A stretch of 64,000 nucleotides of DNA from Actinernus sp. WN-2022 (GCA_030867875.1 JAOWCC010001501.1:23557036-23621035); one strand, 5' to 3'. Shown: positions 34,450-46,436, counted from the stretch's first letter. The notes: generated by a model from the letters alone, not told the origin. Translations and numbers: made by a program.

Positions 34450-35163
34450 CTATATGGGTATCATGTTATTGTCGCCCAGGGGTATCTGAGTATTGAAGAA
34501 CTGGTCTCGTTGGGTCCACATTTCTCTAGACGATAGTCCACGCGAGCGGATGCGCGAGTTTAAGACAGCGGTAGCTGTAGCTAAGGCGAGAGGTGATACA
34601 GCTCCACCTGATGGGTCCTGGCGTAGCAGTTCAACTTCTAGCTCTTGGATTGCCCTTTCTGCGACGGGATTCTTGTTGGGGTTTTTGGAGTATCCCAGTT
34701 CCAGAATGATTCTGTGCTGGTGTAAGAGTTTGTCATTAACTAAGGCCTTGAATCCGGGAGCAGCATCAGTACGGATGAATGCTGGTGGGCCGTCCATGGG
34801 GCGCATCTGAATGCACAGCTCTATAAGGGCATCCCGTAATGTTAAGTGGCGTTCGTCTTCAAGTAGTAGGGTGGAAGTGTACGATATTACAGTCTCTCGG
34901 AGGACTATTTTCAGTTGACGGGCACGCTTAATAACGTCAGATGCGAAGGACTAATCCACGGCAACGGGAGGCGAGGAAGTGGACTGTTCAGTGGTTGTGT
35001 TGGGTACCTGTCGCAAAGCGGCACAGGAATGACAACCGTCAGAGACACGTTCGACGGCTTTGTCCATATTGAGGGCGTACAGGTATCGTTTGACGACCGT
35101 CTTGAGCTGGTGACCGGAAGGGTGGTTAAGCTCTATGTGAAGGGCAGTCAACAATCCATCCAA
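34450..35163 (-). pseudogene. Ty3/gypsy-like integrase (zinc-binding and core)
   Basis: 35,163-34,951 carries an H2C2-type integrase zinc-binding segment (HIELNHPSGHQL, then CHSC). 34,806-34,450 carries part of the catalytic core ([17 protein letters not shown], then [17 protein letters not shown], with the D and E expected of a DDE integrase). Different frames are used and the part between is shifted, so the enzyme is broken. Confidence 0.75.
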
Positions 35164-35429
35164 AACTTGGCGTGGGACGATGATGCATTCCCGGGATGGG
35201 GCAAACGGCTCGTCGCGTTACACGATGAGTAGACCATCAGCTGCAACGGTGGCGACATTCAAGTACCTCTTGACGTCCTTGATGTTGGTGAGCTTTCTGG
35301 ATGGTCGTGTTCCCTGAATAAGGTGTGATGGGTGCGACGTAGATCGGGGCACTCAGACTGTATTGCTAACCATGCGGTTCGGCTGGTGAAGGGGAGTCTC
35401 ACATTTCCATCCAGGACATCTTGGACGGA

Positions 35430-36512
35430 TCACCTTCGGACAACGGATTCCGCGGTACGCATTACGAAGGAGCACACTTGGCAGGCTTCGTCCTCGCAGG
35501 CAGGGGCATTACGGCTTGCAAAATCAGATGGAAGAATTGCAGACCCTGAGACATGTCTGACCGAGGCTTGGTATCGGCTGACGACAGACAGGAAAGTCGA
35601 TACGCGGGGGGAACTTGCGGAGAACTCGCCGCGGCATAGCTTTTCATATGCTTGAACGCAAGGTTTGCTGTCAGTGAGGATGCAGGCGTTGTTGTTGGAC
35701 TGAACGATATATGGGCTAAAGTGTTTAGTAGCGACAGCAATTGAGAGGGCTTCTACTTCACATGGTAGCCACGTCGTCTGTGACCCTCGCAGCTTTGCGC
35801 AAAAGAAGCCAGCTAGGTGTAATTTGCCTTCGCGTGTCTCGTACAAGATGGCGCCTATAACCAGGTTTTCTGACTGCGCCGTCGGTCACGATCCACAGTT
35901 GGTCTTCTGGTCTGGGTAAAGTGATCGTGCGAGCTGAGGAGAGAGCGCACTGTGCAATGTGAAATGAGCTGCGCAGCTCATCAGTCCACGATATGGCTTC
36001 TTTGTACTGGCGTCCAGCTATTATGTCGTCGAGTGGGGCGAGGTATGCTGAGCATCTTGGGATCACGCGCGAGAGGACCTTGTATGCGCAGTCGAAGGAT
36101 CTCATACGACCGACTGTTTCTGGTTCAGGGCAGGAGGTCAGGGTGCTCACACGATGCGGACTGGCTGTGAGTGTACCGGCGCTCCAGGTCCAGCCGAGGA
36201 TGGTGGTGGATTTGGGGTTGATGACCGTTTTGGACGCAGACAGACGGAGATCGCATGTGTAGAGAGCCTGTAGGACTTTCTTCCAGTTTTGGAGCAGTTC
36301 CTGGGGAGTGTTGCCACCGCAGTATAGATCGTCTGCGATCTTCGCGACGACACCCTCCTGTAGTAAATGGCCAAGGACACGGCACATGACTTCCTCCAGT
36401 GCAGTCTCGGAGCCAGGCATCCCCATTGCAGAACGCCACAATACTTCATTGACTCACGTGCCAGGGGTATTTGGTAGAATGCGCTTGTTAAATCGGTGGC
36501 TATTATGTGCAT
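35430..36512 (-). pseudogene. Ty3/gypsy-like reverse transcriptase and RNase H
   Basis: The RT palm appears as [20 protein letters not shown] (36,512-36,147 frame), continues as [19 protein letters not shown] and [12 protein letters not shown] (36,441-35,758), then RNase H with [43 protein letters not shown] and [12 protein letters not shown] (35,846-35,430). The catalytic ADD is present, but at least two frameshifts separate the parts. It is a non-functional copy of an LTR-type polymerase. Confidence 0.85.
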
Positions 36513-37795
36513 CCACTGCGCAATGTGACGTAAAGTCGAGTCGGCGTTAACGAGGGCTGCGGCTTGCTGTAACGGCCGACATCGACGAATGCTGTGACAA
36601 GTCGAAAACCGCCGTTGGGCTTCTTTACTAGAAATGATGGATTGAGGTACTCAACAGTCACATTAATATCTTCCGGACGCTTGAACACGCCGAGTTCCTC
36701 CAGTTGTTCGAATTTTCCTGGAGTTCCAAGAGTTTACCACGAGCGTATTGGGGGAGGCGACCCTTTCGCTGAGGGGGCTCCACTGGGCCCATGTTGACCT
36801 TAGCACTGAAGGGTCCTACCGCGCCGTTGTAGCCTTTAATGTTAGGGTCAAAGACCACGTCATACTCTTTGAGGAGTGACTGAAATTTGGCTCTGGATTC
36901 CTGTGGGAGTTTGTTAGTGTCGATCTGTACGGTGGAAGAATGGCAGGTGTTTGTCGGCTGCGATATTATTAGATTGGGTGTCGGGCTCGCAGTGGATTAT
37001 CTTTGGGCTCGAAGACAGGACTGACCTGGCAGAAGTGCTCGTTGCGCTTTAGTGTGTGTGGCACGGTAGACAGATTGGGGATGCGTATCGTTCGTGCTAC
37101 ACTCGAAACGTTACTCGGTTGGGGCCACACCTGGGACGGCTTAAGTCTTCTTACGCTCGGCGCATCGGTACGGGGCTCTCGAGTCGGATTGCGCATCGTC
37201 TGGCAGCTGCATTTCCAGGAACTCTCCTGGCCAGATGGTTTTCGAGGGAGTGGGGGCACGGAGAACAAACGCTCGGCGTGCAGCTGTGCTGGATTTTGCT
37301 GCACTGATGGACCCGTACTTGTATGTCATGCCGTCACCGAGAATTACTTCTCGCTTGGCAGTGCGTACGGCGACGTCATTTGCTTCCACGAAAGGAGTGC
37401 CTGCTAGTATGTCGACATCAAGGCACGACGAGGCCCTTAAACTTGAATTCATTGTGGTCTCGGGTGAAGGAGATCCGTGTCTATCCGACTACCTGTAGCT
37501 GTGAGGAGCCGTCAGCTTGGTGGACAGACTGGGCGCTAGCTACGATATGAGACCCAAGGCGTTTCACGGTTGAGTGGCGAATCATATCGCCGGTTGCGCC
37601 GCTGTCGACGGTAATACGGACAACGTGGTGACCGTGAAATGCATCTATATATGGAGACTGTCGGGTCTGGACTCGGTAGGCTACGGCACCTGGGCAAGAT
37701 GTGGAGGGGGGAACAGGGTTACAATTGACTAGTGCATTACCTATTTTACTGAACAGGTCCATCCCCTTGAATAACTTATAAGTCAAGACATTCAA
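36503..37795 (-). pseudogene. Ty3/gypsy-like protease and start of RT
   Basis: The aspartic protease active site is visible as ITVDSGATGDMI in the 37,795-37,481 frame, with a following flap-like VDILAGTPFVEANDVAV and ILGDGMTYKYGS in the 37,452-37,141 frame. 36,858-36,503 reads into the RT entry ([40 protein letters not shown]). No gag or nucleocapsid zinc knuckle was found upstream, and no direct long terminal repeats flank the element. Confidence 0.8.
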
Positions 37796-37864
37796 AACTG
37801 TTCACATTTATTTAAAGACAGGGATATTAATTGTTTACACAGTCCACACCAGTGTAGCAATACA

Positions 37865-37985
37865 GGGTGTGTATTTTAATTTGTCACCACAGGAAGCCCA
37901 GTCATTTCTCATACGAAAATATGTCAAGCGCACTTTGATTACTTCTAGTAATATAAGTAACATTTAAATATAACAACCTTAAGTA
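37865..37985. repeat. Right inner arm of the large inverted repeat
   Basis: Reverse complement of 33,487-33,595 (key block TTACTTCTAGTAATATAA). It ends at AAGTA, which is the target duplication of the next insertion; the arm resumes at 38,924. Confidence 0.85.
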
Positions 37986-38918
37986 CTGTTTAAAACACGA
38001 ACAGCAGTGTTTTATCAAGTTTAAGAATTCGAGGGCGAAGCCCGAGAATTTTTAGACTTGATAAAACACGTGCTGTGAGTGTTTTAAACGGCTTCAAAAA
38101 CGCTTTAAGAATGCAATGAAAGAAAGACGCACATCTCAAGGGAATGGTTACTTAATGAACCATTGAACCTTTGTATTCACAACGCCATGCAAAATATTCG
38201 AGTAATCACCGCCTGCAATTACGAACATCTCAAGGGAATGAAATGAAGAAATTACCATACTATGTTGTTTGAAGCCGCGTTTCGCAATGCAAGTAGAATC
38301 TGCACTTGAAGGATTTGGTGTCGTGGTTTACCTCGATAAAGTTCAAGACTTGGAAAGCGATGTGACTGACATGACGGCAGACTCTAAATTTTTGACTCCG
38401 GCACAAAATATGTAAGTTTAATGCACGTTTTTTATAATTTTACGGCTTTGAGTTTGGCTTAATAATTGGAACTAAACAGTGGCTCGGTAAACAAGTAATG
38501 GTAGTTGGATAACTTCATTTTAAAAATATTATCTGTGTATCTCGGTAGTCTGCTGATATTAGTAAATTTAGTGCAAAATTTATTATCTAGGTACCTTATG
38601 TTCCGTGTACTTTTTGCTATCTTTGGGTCTTTATCAGTGAATTCTTAATTAGGATGAAACTTTATATAAAATTTCATGTTCATTAATATTCTTTATATAA
38701 AACGTTCATCCTAATTAGCAATTCAGTGAGAAAGCTGAAACATCAATAGAAATTCCATTGTCTCAATCATTAACACCGTTTCCCTCTGGGACAGAATTCA
38801 AATCCCTCCGCGGGACTTTTAGAATGATGAGATTTTATCAGGTATAAAGGAGCATGCACGTGACTGATTTGCTTCATCTGATTGGACAAAATACTCATTA
38901 ATTATTCATGAGTTTTTG
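37986..38918. mobile_element. 933-bp insertion with 5-bp target duplication
   Basis: AAGTA occurs at 37,981-37,985 and 38,919-38,923. Removing 933 bp plus one copy restores continuity with the left arm at 33,475-33,495. The insert starts with a ~100-bp hairpin (GTTTAAAACACGAACAGCAG; GAGGGCGAAGCCC centre) and ends with a sequence shared with 20,110-20,190. An exon-like stretch lies at 38,287-38,411. Confidence 0.75.
38287..38411 (+). CDS. Exon-like reading in the 933-bp insertion
   Basis: ATG at 38,287 opens 41 codons (ESALEGFGVVVYLDKVQDLE; DMTADSKFLTPAQN) ending at a consensus-like donor AAAATAT/GTAAGT. Amino-acid use is protein-like and the donor is well placed, but I recognise no family. 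It may be a captured first exon or part of an autonomous relative's gene. Confidence 0.35.
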
Positions 38919-39050
38919 AAGTAAAAATAACCTTCAGTAAAAAGAACATTACCTGAAGTCTTCGTTGGCTCTTATATGAAAATCACTGGCTTTCCTATAT
39001 CCAGAACCCAGTAGAGGTACTAGTCTAAAGGAACTAGGGGACTGTTCGTT
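38919..39050. repeat. Right middle arm of the large inverted repeat
   Basis: Reverse complement of 33,365-33,490 (blocks AAAATAACCTTCAGTAAAAA, GAAAATCACTGGCTTTCCTA, TATCCAGAACCCAGTAGAGG). Confidence 0.85.
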
Positions 39051-41615
39051 TATTACGTCGTAGGGGCGGGGGTTATTACGGATTATGGATTTGCAGGGGG
39101 GGGGCGGGCATTGGATTTCTGAAAAAAAAAATTGTACCCCCTACAATATCTGTCAATAAAAAAACGTTCATTCATCGGGCAGAATCAGGCGACATTACTT
39201 AGTCACGTGACACGATCAAGCGCGCTGGATTTAAATTTCTGCTCCAGCACACATGCCAAATAACAAAGAAAACTGCCTCAAACTGGTCTATGCCCTGAAA
39301 ATATTGCCAATTTTGGGGTTTAAAAACTGATATCCACAAAAATGTAAACACGGGATTTTAAAGTAGGGATGTTACGCTGCAATTTCCACTAATTTGGGGG
39401 TAGATTAAGTGAAATCTGCTGCCATTAAATAAACGCTGAAGTTTGGGTTATTTCAGGTCGAAAACGTATGGAAAGTGTTCTCATTTGCTATTCAGGACTT
39501 ATTTCCTCACGAAGTCTAATATCATTAAAAATTGTTAAAACGGGAAAATATTATTTTATAACTTATCTGTTATCGAGCGTTCTTTTATCGAAAGCCGTTA
39601 AATATTTCTGCCATTAAAGTTTAAAAGTATTTCTAGCAGTGAAATTGTCCTTAATGCTTGCATATTAATCGACCTTTCAAAACTCCCGGGAGACCGGCAA
39701 GCTAACATAAGCTCCGCCTCCTGGGTTAAAATAGAAGATACCGAAACAAAGGGGCGGCAGTGGAAAGCTAATTAGTCAATCGAGTTGGATAATCATATCA
39801 GCGGTAGCGCCTGGCTTTTGAATTTGACAAAACTGCAATAACAAATGCCAAGGAACTACACAAAAAGTGAAGATGATCAAGATAAACTTTGCATTCGCAT
39901 TTTATTCTCTATATCACTGTTAGCGTTGTAATTAGAATTACAATCTGATATAAAAAAGAAAATATTTTCACCGATCACGGACTTTATTTATTTATTACTC
40001 TTTCTACACCAGCGTTCTTTTTCTTACGCGGTTTGTAGCGTAGTGAATCCTACAGAATACAAACTATACTTTCTTCAGGAAAACTCGAAATCATCCCGAT
40101 TCTTGAAAAATAACAATCCTGGATTCGGTAAGCGTTTACACTAGAAGAAAATACCGGGCACTTATGAAACGATTTTGACAAGAAATTTCGGCCCGAATTT
40201 TGTATTTATCGCGCTGAGGTATAGATTTTTGCTTGCCTTCACCAATTCTTAAAATTCGTTAGAAAGCTCGAGACTACACAAATCCGGGATACACCGTTAA
40301 ACACTAGAAAACTATATCGGAATTCACGTTCCCACTTCCAATCCCGGATTCGTTTTTATCGCGCATTCATCGAAAAGTATCCATGGGTTAGGCTTTACTA
40401 AGGACCAGCTTCTGATCAGTATTATAGTTAAGCGGCACTTTGCCTTTGGTATAAAACCAACCAACGCGCTTCGTGAAATGACAAAACTTCAACGAAGAAA
40501 ACAACTTCAGAAATCAAGAGCGCATCACAAGCGATTAAACAGACGGATTGTTTATGTCTTAAGCTTTAAAACGAGACCTTTCCCACGATTATGTGTGGCC
40601 TAGAAGCGAACTGTTTCGAAAAATAATTTTCGGCTTTACTGATTGAACTCGAGTTGCGATTCTTTTACTGATATCTAGACTTCTAGTGGTCAGATAAGCT
40701 TCAATGATATCTTATTTTAAAGCTACAAAAGTACATACATCTGTTTCTAAACCTTTAGGTCAGTGATGCGAACTTCTGAATATGATCGTTATTTTATGTT
40801 TAGTAAAGTGCTGTGATCTGAAGCAACTCGTATTTTGATTTTAAAGCTACAAAATTACAGAACTGTTTCCACACATTTTTATGGTGCGCTCTCAAAGTGA
40901 GTGATCATGACTTTTCGTGTTTAATAAAGCGCTTTGGTCAAGAGTTTAAAAAACTTTTATAGCTTGTATGGAGTTTGAAATCTTTCTCTTGGATAGCTCG
41001 TGCGAACAATGCCGAGGTTCACTTTTATTTAACTAGTTTCACAAATATGGCACTAAAATAAAGCTTGCTGAATTTGTCTTAGGCTTTTCGAATAAGCTCT
41101 AAATGCAGACATTATACTCCATTTTAATGTTGACATGAGTCAAACCTCGAACGCAAACGAAATAGGTTTGGAAACTTCGCGCGATAAAACTTATAACCCA
41201 AGTAGACACGGCAAATTGATTTTGCGTTGATCTTTTACTGTAACCGAGTTTACCTATTTACCCAAGGTCTATTGAAATCTCTTAAAGAGCTTTGGGATTT
41301 CAGTTAGTCCCATGACAAGATAGATGACAGTGATTGACAGGCAAGAGCAAGTATGGGAATGAGGTATTCCCAGAAGGTTCCCTAGCAGTCAATCACAACC
41401 GCTTTGTTGAATATCTAATAAGGCGTATCATAATTATTCATATCTCACGGACGCGAGTAAATGTCGCCTAAAACAATGGGATTCTACCCGATGTTTCATT
41501 GTTCAAGTTATGCTCAGTAGCTCAAATCAAAAGTCACTGTGTTGCATGAAAACCTAAAACTGTACTCCCATATTTTGAGATTACAAAAAATGTAGCCCCC
41601 AATTTCAACTGATTT
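39051..41615. other. Non-coding stretch, no gene seen
   Basis: No frame of useful length on either strand. It holds a G-run near 39,093, a diverged ~125-bp tandem duplication at about 40,700-40,940 (TTTAAAGCTACAAAA at each start) and otherwise AT-rich sequence. It lies inside the right arm of the large inverted repeat and has no counterpart in the left arm. Confidence 0.5.
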
Positions 41616-41619
41616 TGGA

Positions 41620-41714
41620 AATTGTACCCCCAATAAAACGTCAACACGACCCAATAAAACGTATAATCATGTAATGACATTTTTGACCCTGTTCACCCTT
41701 CATACTGGTGGCGT
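41620..41714. repeat. Right outer arm of the large inverted repeat
   Basis: Reverse complement of 32,748-32,822, including two units of ACCCAATAAAACGT; the left arm has expanded this unit. Confidence 0.75.
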
Positions 41715-42061
41715 TTCGCGCCTTAACTGCGGCGTAGAGAGAGAGAGTAGAATGTCTGGTATCCATGCACGGCATGCTTTACTCAACCGTTCTGATAAAA
41801 ACCGCTGAACGCTTAATTATTATTTATCTAAAAATGGCATTGAATTAACAGATGATTCAATGATGAAAGAATTGTGTTTCCACAACTATTTGAGTGTTAC
41901 ATATAGTTACGTGAACAAAGAAACTGTTTCTATTTTTTTTATGAATTAAAAATGAGAAACGTTTTAGAAACTTTCAATAAGCCCGGTTTACATAAAGACA
42001 TTACGGCTGTGTGCGATTACTACTCACGCACTTACTCCGGCAACGTTAGTGTCATAATATT

Positions 42062-42161
42062 CTGATGTTAAATATTCATAAATACCAGCGAGAAAACTAC
42101 AACAATACACAGAGTTATGAATAACCCATCTTGCCGCTGGTATTATGAATATTTAACATCA
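42062..42161. repeat. Hairpin element
   Basis: CTGATGTTAAATATTCATAA and TTATGAATATTTAACATCAA are inverted, with TACCAGCG / CGCTGGTA just inside. Confidence 0.7.
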
Positions 42162-42519
42162 AGACGAGGCTAGTGATGGTAGATGCGTCTGTAGTCATCG
42201 CATCCAGCGGTAATTCTTGAATGCGAAACTGGACTATTTCGCTCCTTTGAATACATAGCCTCAGACAGACTCGGGTAACAGCCAATCACAGCGCGCGTAC
42301 TATCTATCTGATAATAAAAGTTAATTTCCGATTTTTACTCATCGACACCAGAAAATGGTACCAAAGACGATGGCCGCACTTGTGAAAAATCTGACAACTG
42401 GATTGGAAAGAGCAAAAGGTTGGTAAATTTCACCATTATGTCGAAACGGTTGAAGCAGGCTCACTTGACAGGCTCGTGCCTACGCGAGAAAATGACTCGC
42501 AATGTAATTCTAAAGCCCG

Positions 42520-42955
42520 GTTTACATTATAACGTTTTCGCACGGCAACCATTATCGTTGTCGTATACATGAAATTGTTCCGAATATGCGTGCCCGGAAA
42601 TCTAGTGGTTCTGAGACCATGTGAAAAGGTAGTCTCGGCCTGCCTGTTAGGAGTGCCGTGCCCAAGTTAGGAGTGCCGTGCCCAAGTTAGGAGTGCCGTG
42701 CCCAAGTTAGGAGTGCCGTGCCCAAGTTAGGAGTGCCGTGCCCAAGTTAGGAGTGCCGTGCCCAAGTTAGGAGTGCCGTGCCCAAGTTAGGAGTGTCGTG
42801 CCCAAGTTAGGAGTGCCGTGCCCAAGTTAGGAGTGCCGTGCCCAAGTTAGGAGTGCCGTGCCCAAGTTAGGAGTGCCGTGCCCAAGTTAGGAGTGCCGTG
42901 CCCAAGTTAGGAGTGCCGTGCCCAAAATGCTTGTCATGTAAACCGAGCTTAAGAG
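42520..42955. mobile_element. Short transposon carrying an expanded 20-bp minisatellite
   Basis: Ends AAAGCCCGGTTTACATTATA and CATGTAAACCGAGCTTAAG match the element at 23,955-24,170. Inside, the unit TTAGGAGTGCCGTGCCCAAG is repeated 14 times in perfect 20-bp register from 42,647 to 42,926, with one point variant near 42,795. The other copy has only a seed of this unit. Confidence 0.85.
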
Positions 42956-42989
42956 AGGACATTGATAAGGTCCGTTTAAAACGCCGAAC

Positions 42990-44106
42990 TTAATTTCCAT
43001 GTGCCAAACTCAATGCTAATGTTTAACAATAGCTTTAGCTCATTAGCATTGTATTTAGTACATGAGAAGCTAGATGTTGTGAACTTTTCATGTGCCAAAC
43101 CATAGTTAATAGAGTGGAATGGTTATGAAACCCAGCGACCTTCTTTGTTATATATCTTTGTTAGCTTTTTTCAACCACTATCGTGCACAAAACACGATAG
43201 AAATTCCAATGTGTTAATCAGTAAGCCAATAGAAACGGGTGAGTTCAGTCGTTCAGGGGACGCTAATGAACTATGACCGTGCACAATCTTTTGTCTTGCA
43301 CCCTTCCAACATAAATCGCAGCGCCTTTGTTAGCCCCTTTGAAGTTTGCCGGGTTTCATAACCACTCCACTCTATTAACTATGCCAAACTCAATGCTAAT
43401 GTTTAATAATAGCTTTAGCTCATTAGCATTGTATTTGGTACATGAGAAGCTAGACGTTGCGAACTTTTCATGTGCCAAACTCAATGCTAATGTTTAACAA
43501 TAGCTTTAGCTCATTAGCATTGTATTTGGTACACAAGAAGCTAGACGTTGCGAACTTTTCATGTGCCAAACCCAATGCTAATGTTTAACAATAGCTTAAG
43601 CTCATTAGCATTGTATTTGGTACACGAGAAGCTAGACGTTGCGAACTTTTCATGTGCCAAACTCAATGCTAATGTTTAACAATAGCTTTAGCTCATTAGC
43701 ATTGTATTTGGTACACGAGAAGCTAGACGTTGCGAACTTTTCATGTGCCAAACTCAATGCTAATGTTTAACAATAGCTTTAGCTCATTAGCATTGTATTT
43801 GGTACACGAGAAGCTAGACGTTGCGAACTTTTCATGTGCCAAACCCAATGCTAATGTTTAACAATAGCTTAAGCTCATTAGCATTGTATTTGGTACACGA
43901 GAAGCTAGACGTTGCGAACTTTTCATGTGCCAAACTCAATGCTAATGTTTAACAATAGCTTTAGCTCATTAGCATTGTATTTGGTACACGAGAAGCTAGA
44001 CGTTGCGAACTTTTCATGTGCCAAACTCAATGCTAATGTTTAACAATAGCTTTAGCTCATTAGCATTGTATTTGGTACACGAGAAGCTAGACGTTGCGAA
44101 CTTTTC
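42990..44106. repeat. 91-bp tandem satellite, ~10 units
   Basis: Units start with CATGTGCCAAACTCAATGCT at 42,995, 43,469, 43,560, 43,651, 43,742 and onward to 44,015. Each contains the hairpin CAATGCTAATG...CATTAGCATTG. The units at 43,560 and 43,833 share two substitutions, indicating a three-unit higher-order repeat. The second unit is split by the transposon at 43,101-43,381. Confidence 0.9.
43101..43381. mobile_element. Short inverted-repeat transposon, copy 2 of 2
   Basis: Same element as 11,647-11,931, with ends CATAGTTAATAGAGTGGAAT and TCCACTCTATTAACTA. It is inserted in the 91-bp satellite with a perfect 8-bp duplication, TGCCAAAC at 43,093-43,100 and 43,382-43,389, consistent with a hAT-type transposase. 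Confidence 0.9.
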
Positions 44107-44109
44107 ATG

Positions 44110-44235
44110 CGCCATTTTGACGATATTGCGCGCGCAGCTAGAACAATGGCTATCTGTTTTAATATAACAAAAGGCTGGTGAACCAGAACGACGTCTATTG
44201 TTCTACTGATGCGTGCGCAACATCGTCAAAATGGC
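44110..44235. repeat. Foldback element abutting the satellite
   Basis: GCCATTTTGACGATATTGCG and its near complement CGCAACATCGTCAAAATGGC are the ends, with AGAACAATGG / TTGTTCTA further in. Confidence 0.75.
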
Positions 44236-44944
44236 CTATGTATGGGTTAAACAATGAACGCGAGTGGTTTATGGAATTGAGAGTGTCGATCATTAGATAG
44301 AATTCCACGAGAGGCTCTTAAGTTGAGAGTTAACTCGCTGTTCGGCTTAGCTATCGCAACCCAAATCAATTTCGAGAGGAGCAAAAGCTACAAATATTAG
44401 AGGTGGAGCAGGCGACTCGTGGCAGGCGGTCAGACGGCGTAAACATAGCATTTTGTGCTTGCTGTGTGTATGGTGCTTCACTCGCCGGAGCCGGCTATAT
44501 TATTGTTAGCTATGTTTAAGGCTTATGTTGTTTATATACTTCTTCAGTGTCACTTCGGCTGATGAGGAAGACAAAAAGGAAGAAACAGGAGAAGCCAGCC
44601 ACAACATGAAGACTTATGACACAGAGAAGTACTGCTTGAGGTATAAGGTGGTGTTTTTGCTTGTTCAGTTTGTTATGATAATTACCTTTGATGACAAAAT
44701 GGTAACTCCATCGGTTTGACAATGGATATATTTTGTGTAGGTGATGTGTATATGCGAGCGCTTAACGATTCAAATCTCACGTTGAAAGCTGCCTGCAGCA
44801 ATCTGTCAGCCTCGACCAGGGGCGTAGTGTATACCAAATCCCTCTTAAAAATTACCCACAATACACTACATTGTGACATTTAAATCATATGTCAAAATAT
44901 TGACGTTTACCAAAAGAGCATAAGTAAGAGAGGGAATCTCGAAG
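44236..44944. other. Intergenic, no gene seen
   Basis: Short overlapping frames on both strands at 44,516-44,879 show no domain or splice context. Confidence 0.4.
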
Positions 44945-45575
44945 TGTGTGGCGTGCGATGATAATGTCGAATAAAATCTATTTTTAGTAACCGGAAGCAA
45001 TTGAAGCAAAACGGGCGCGACAACTAAAAAAACCGCGCAAAAATACATCTTATTTCAATATAGCTGCTCTTATTTGCATAACGCAAACAAACTTAGGATA
45101 GTAGGCGAAGTGAATGCTATCTTTATTAAAGCATGCAAAAGTAAGTAATACTGAGCAGTTTGAGAGTTTGGTCTTTCATTGTTGCAAAGTTGACATTTAA
45201 GTTGTTGACATTTAAATACAGTGTAAATCACGAAAACGAGGCTAGTAGGTGTAACTGGCTCAAACCCATACAAAACGTGAAATCTCGATAACTTAGTACC
45301 ATTTTATGCTATCATCCCTAAAATTCAGAGTATTCAGTGCTAATCTTGGCATACTCTTTAACGTTGTAGCATTCAACTGGTATTTACTGCTCGCTATACT
45401 ATTCAAACAAGATTCACCATTTTGGAATAGGGTGTATATTGGCCGTCAAAAGCCGGCAAAATATTTTCGCGCCATTTGTTTAGTTGTCGCGCGTGCGCGC
45501 CCACTTTGCTTCAACTGCTTCCGGTTACTAAAAATAGATTTTATTCGATATTATCATTGCACAGATGCGCGTACT
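44945..45575. repeat. Long foldback, ~100-bp arms
   Basis: TCGAATAAAATCTATTTTTA and AGTAACCGGAAGCAATTGAA at 44,968-45,010 are mirrored at 45,510-45,555. The short frames 45,070-45,746 fall across this element. Confidence 0.7.
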
Positions 45576-45882
45576 GCTCTCATGCGTATACTTTATACCC
45601 CAAAAATCCCAAAATTTAAAAATACTAAATACCCATATTTCAATTTAAAAATAATATATACTCAGTTCAGAAACCATTGGCCAACCTTGATATGTCACTA
45701 TAACAGACCGAACACTGGAGAACGAAACTCAGGGCTGAGTTATTAACGTTTGCTGGTCAATGTAATTCTTGGAATCAGTATGCTACATCGTTTCTATACT
45801 TTCCCGATGAAGTGATTATTCTTTTATTATTATCCTTTAAAAAAATTGAAATTGAAACTGTCTCATTTCCTTTTATTATTAG

Positions 45883-46436
45883 GCATTCGCCCGGTAAAGT
45901 GCCTATTCCAAACAATGAATGTTTTTCGTGTGGAGCAGAGCATTCACAGAATGACAAAAACGACCTACAGCGACAGAGAGAACTGATTGATAGCCACGTA
46001 ACTAGCATGGGCAAAAAACGAGAGCAGGTTCCCGGAGATGGCCATTGCATTTTACATGCATTCAGTCTTGGGATAAGGGAATCACGGTACGAGGACGAAA
46101 GCAGTGTAGACTCGTTATTACCTCTGATCAGGGAAGAACTCGAGGAGCAGTTTGAATCTTACAAGCCTTATGTTGAAGACCAGAAATCAACACTTTGTGA
46201 ACTGGACGACTACGTAAAAAGCAAACGTTATGACTCGAGCGTGGTGGACCTCATTCCGTACGTTTTGGCCAATCTGACAAACACTGAAGTTGTTGTACTC
46301 ATCTTGAGGGAGGATCAAGTTCATACACTTAAAATATCACCTAGGGGAGGAACTTCCGCACGGACCATCTATCTTTCCAAAGTTGGACAGCATTATGATG
46401 CCATCTTGGATATAGCCAATCCTTTGAGATTCGAAG
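45883..46436 (+). CDS. OTU-domain cysteine protease exon
   Basis: The frame encodes an OTU deubiquitinase-type fold. The catalytic loop is VPGDGHCILHAFSLGI, with the aspartate and nucleophilic cysteine in the family order GDG-x-C. The helical middle contains LLPLIREELEEQF and the C-terminal catalytic histidine motif is GQHYDAILD, about 125 residues later, the usual spacing. OTU enzymes remove ubiquitin and often control innate immune adaptors. The exon ends GAAG/GTAAGA in phase 1. Two acceptors are possible: TTATTATTAG at 45,882 (phase 2) or TGTGGAGCAG at 45,938 (phase 1, matching the neighbours). All three catalytic positions look intact. Confidence 0.8.

Noticed and set aside
34288..37550. 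Many plus-strand frames in the 34-37.5 kb region
   Set aside because: They are shadows of the minus-strand Ty3/gypsy-like pol, whose motifs are unambiguous.
33365..39050. LTRs of the Ty3/gypsy-like element
   Set aside because: The flanking repeats are inverted, not direct, and lack paired TG...CA ends; no LTR could be supported.
42647..42926. CRISPR-like regular repeats
   Set aside because: Units are directly adjacent with no unique spacers, and the context is eukaryotic; it is a minisatellite.
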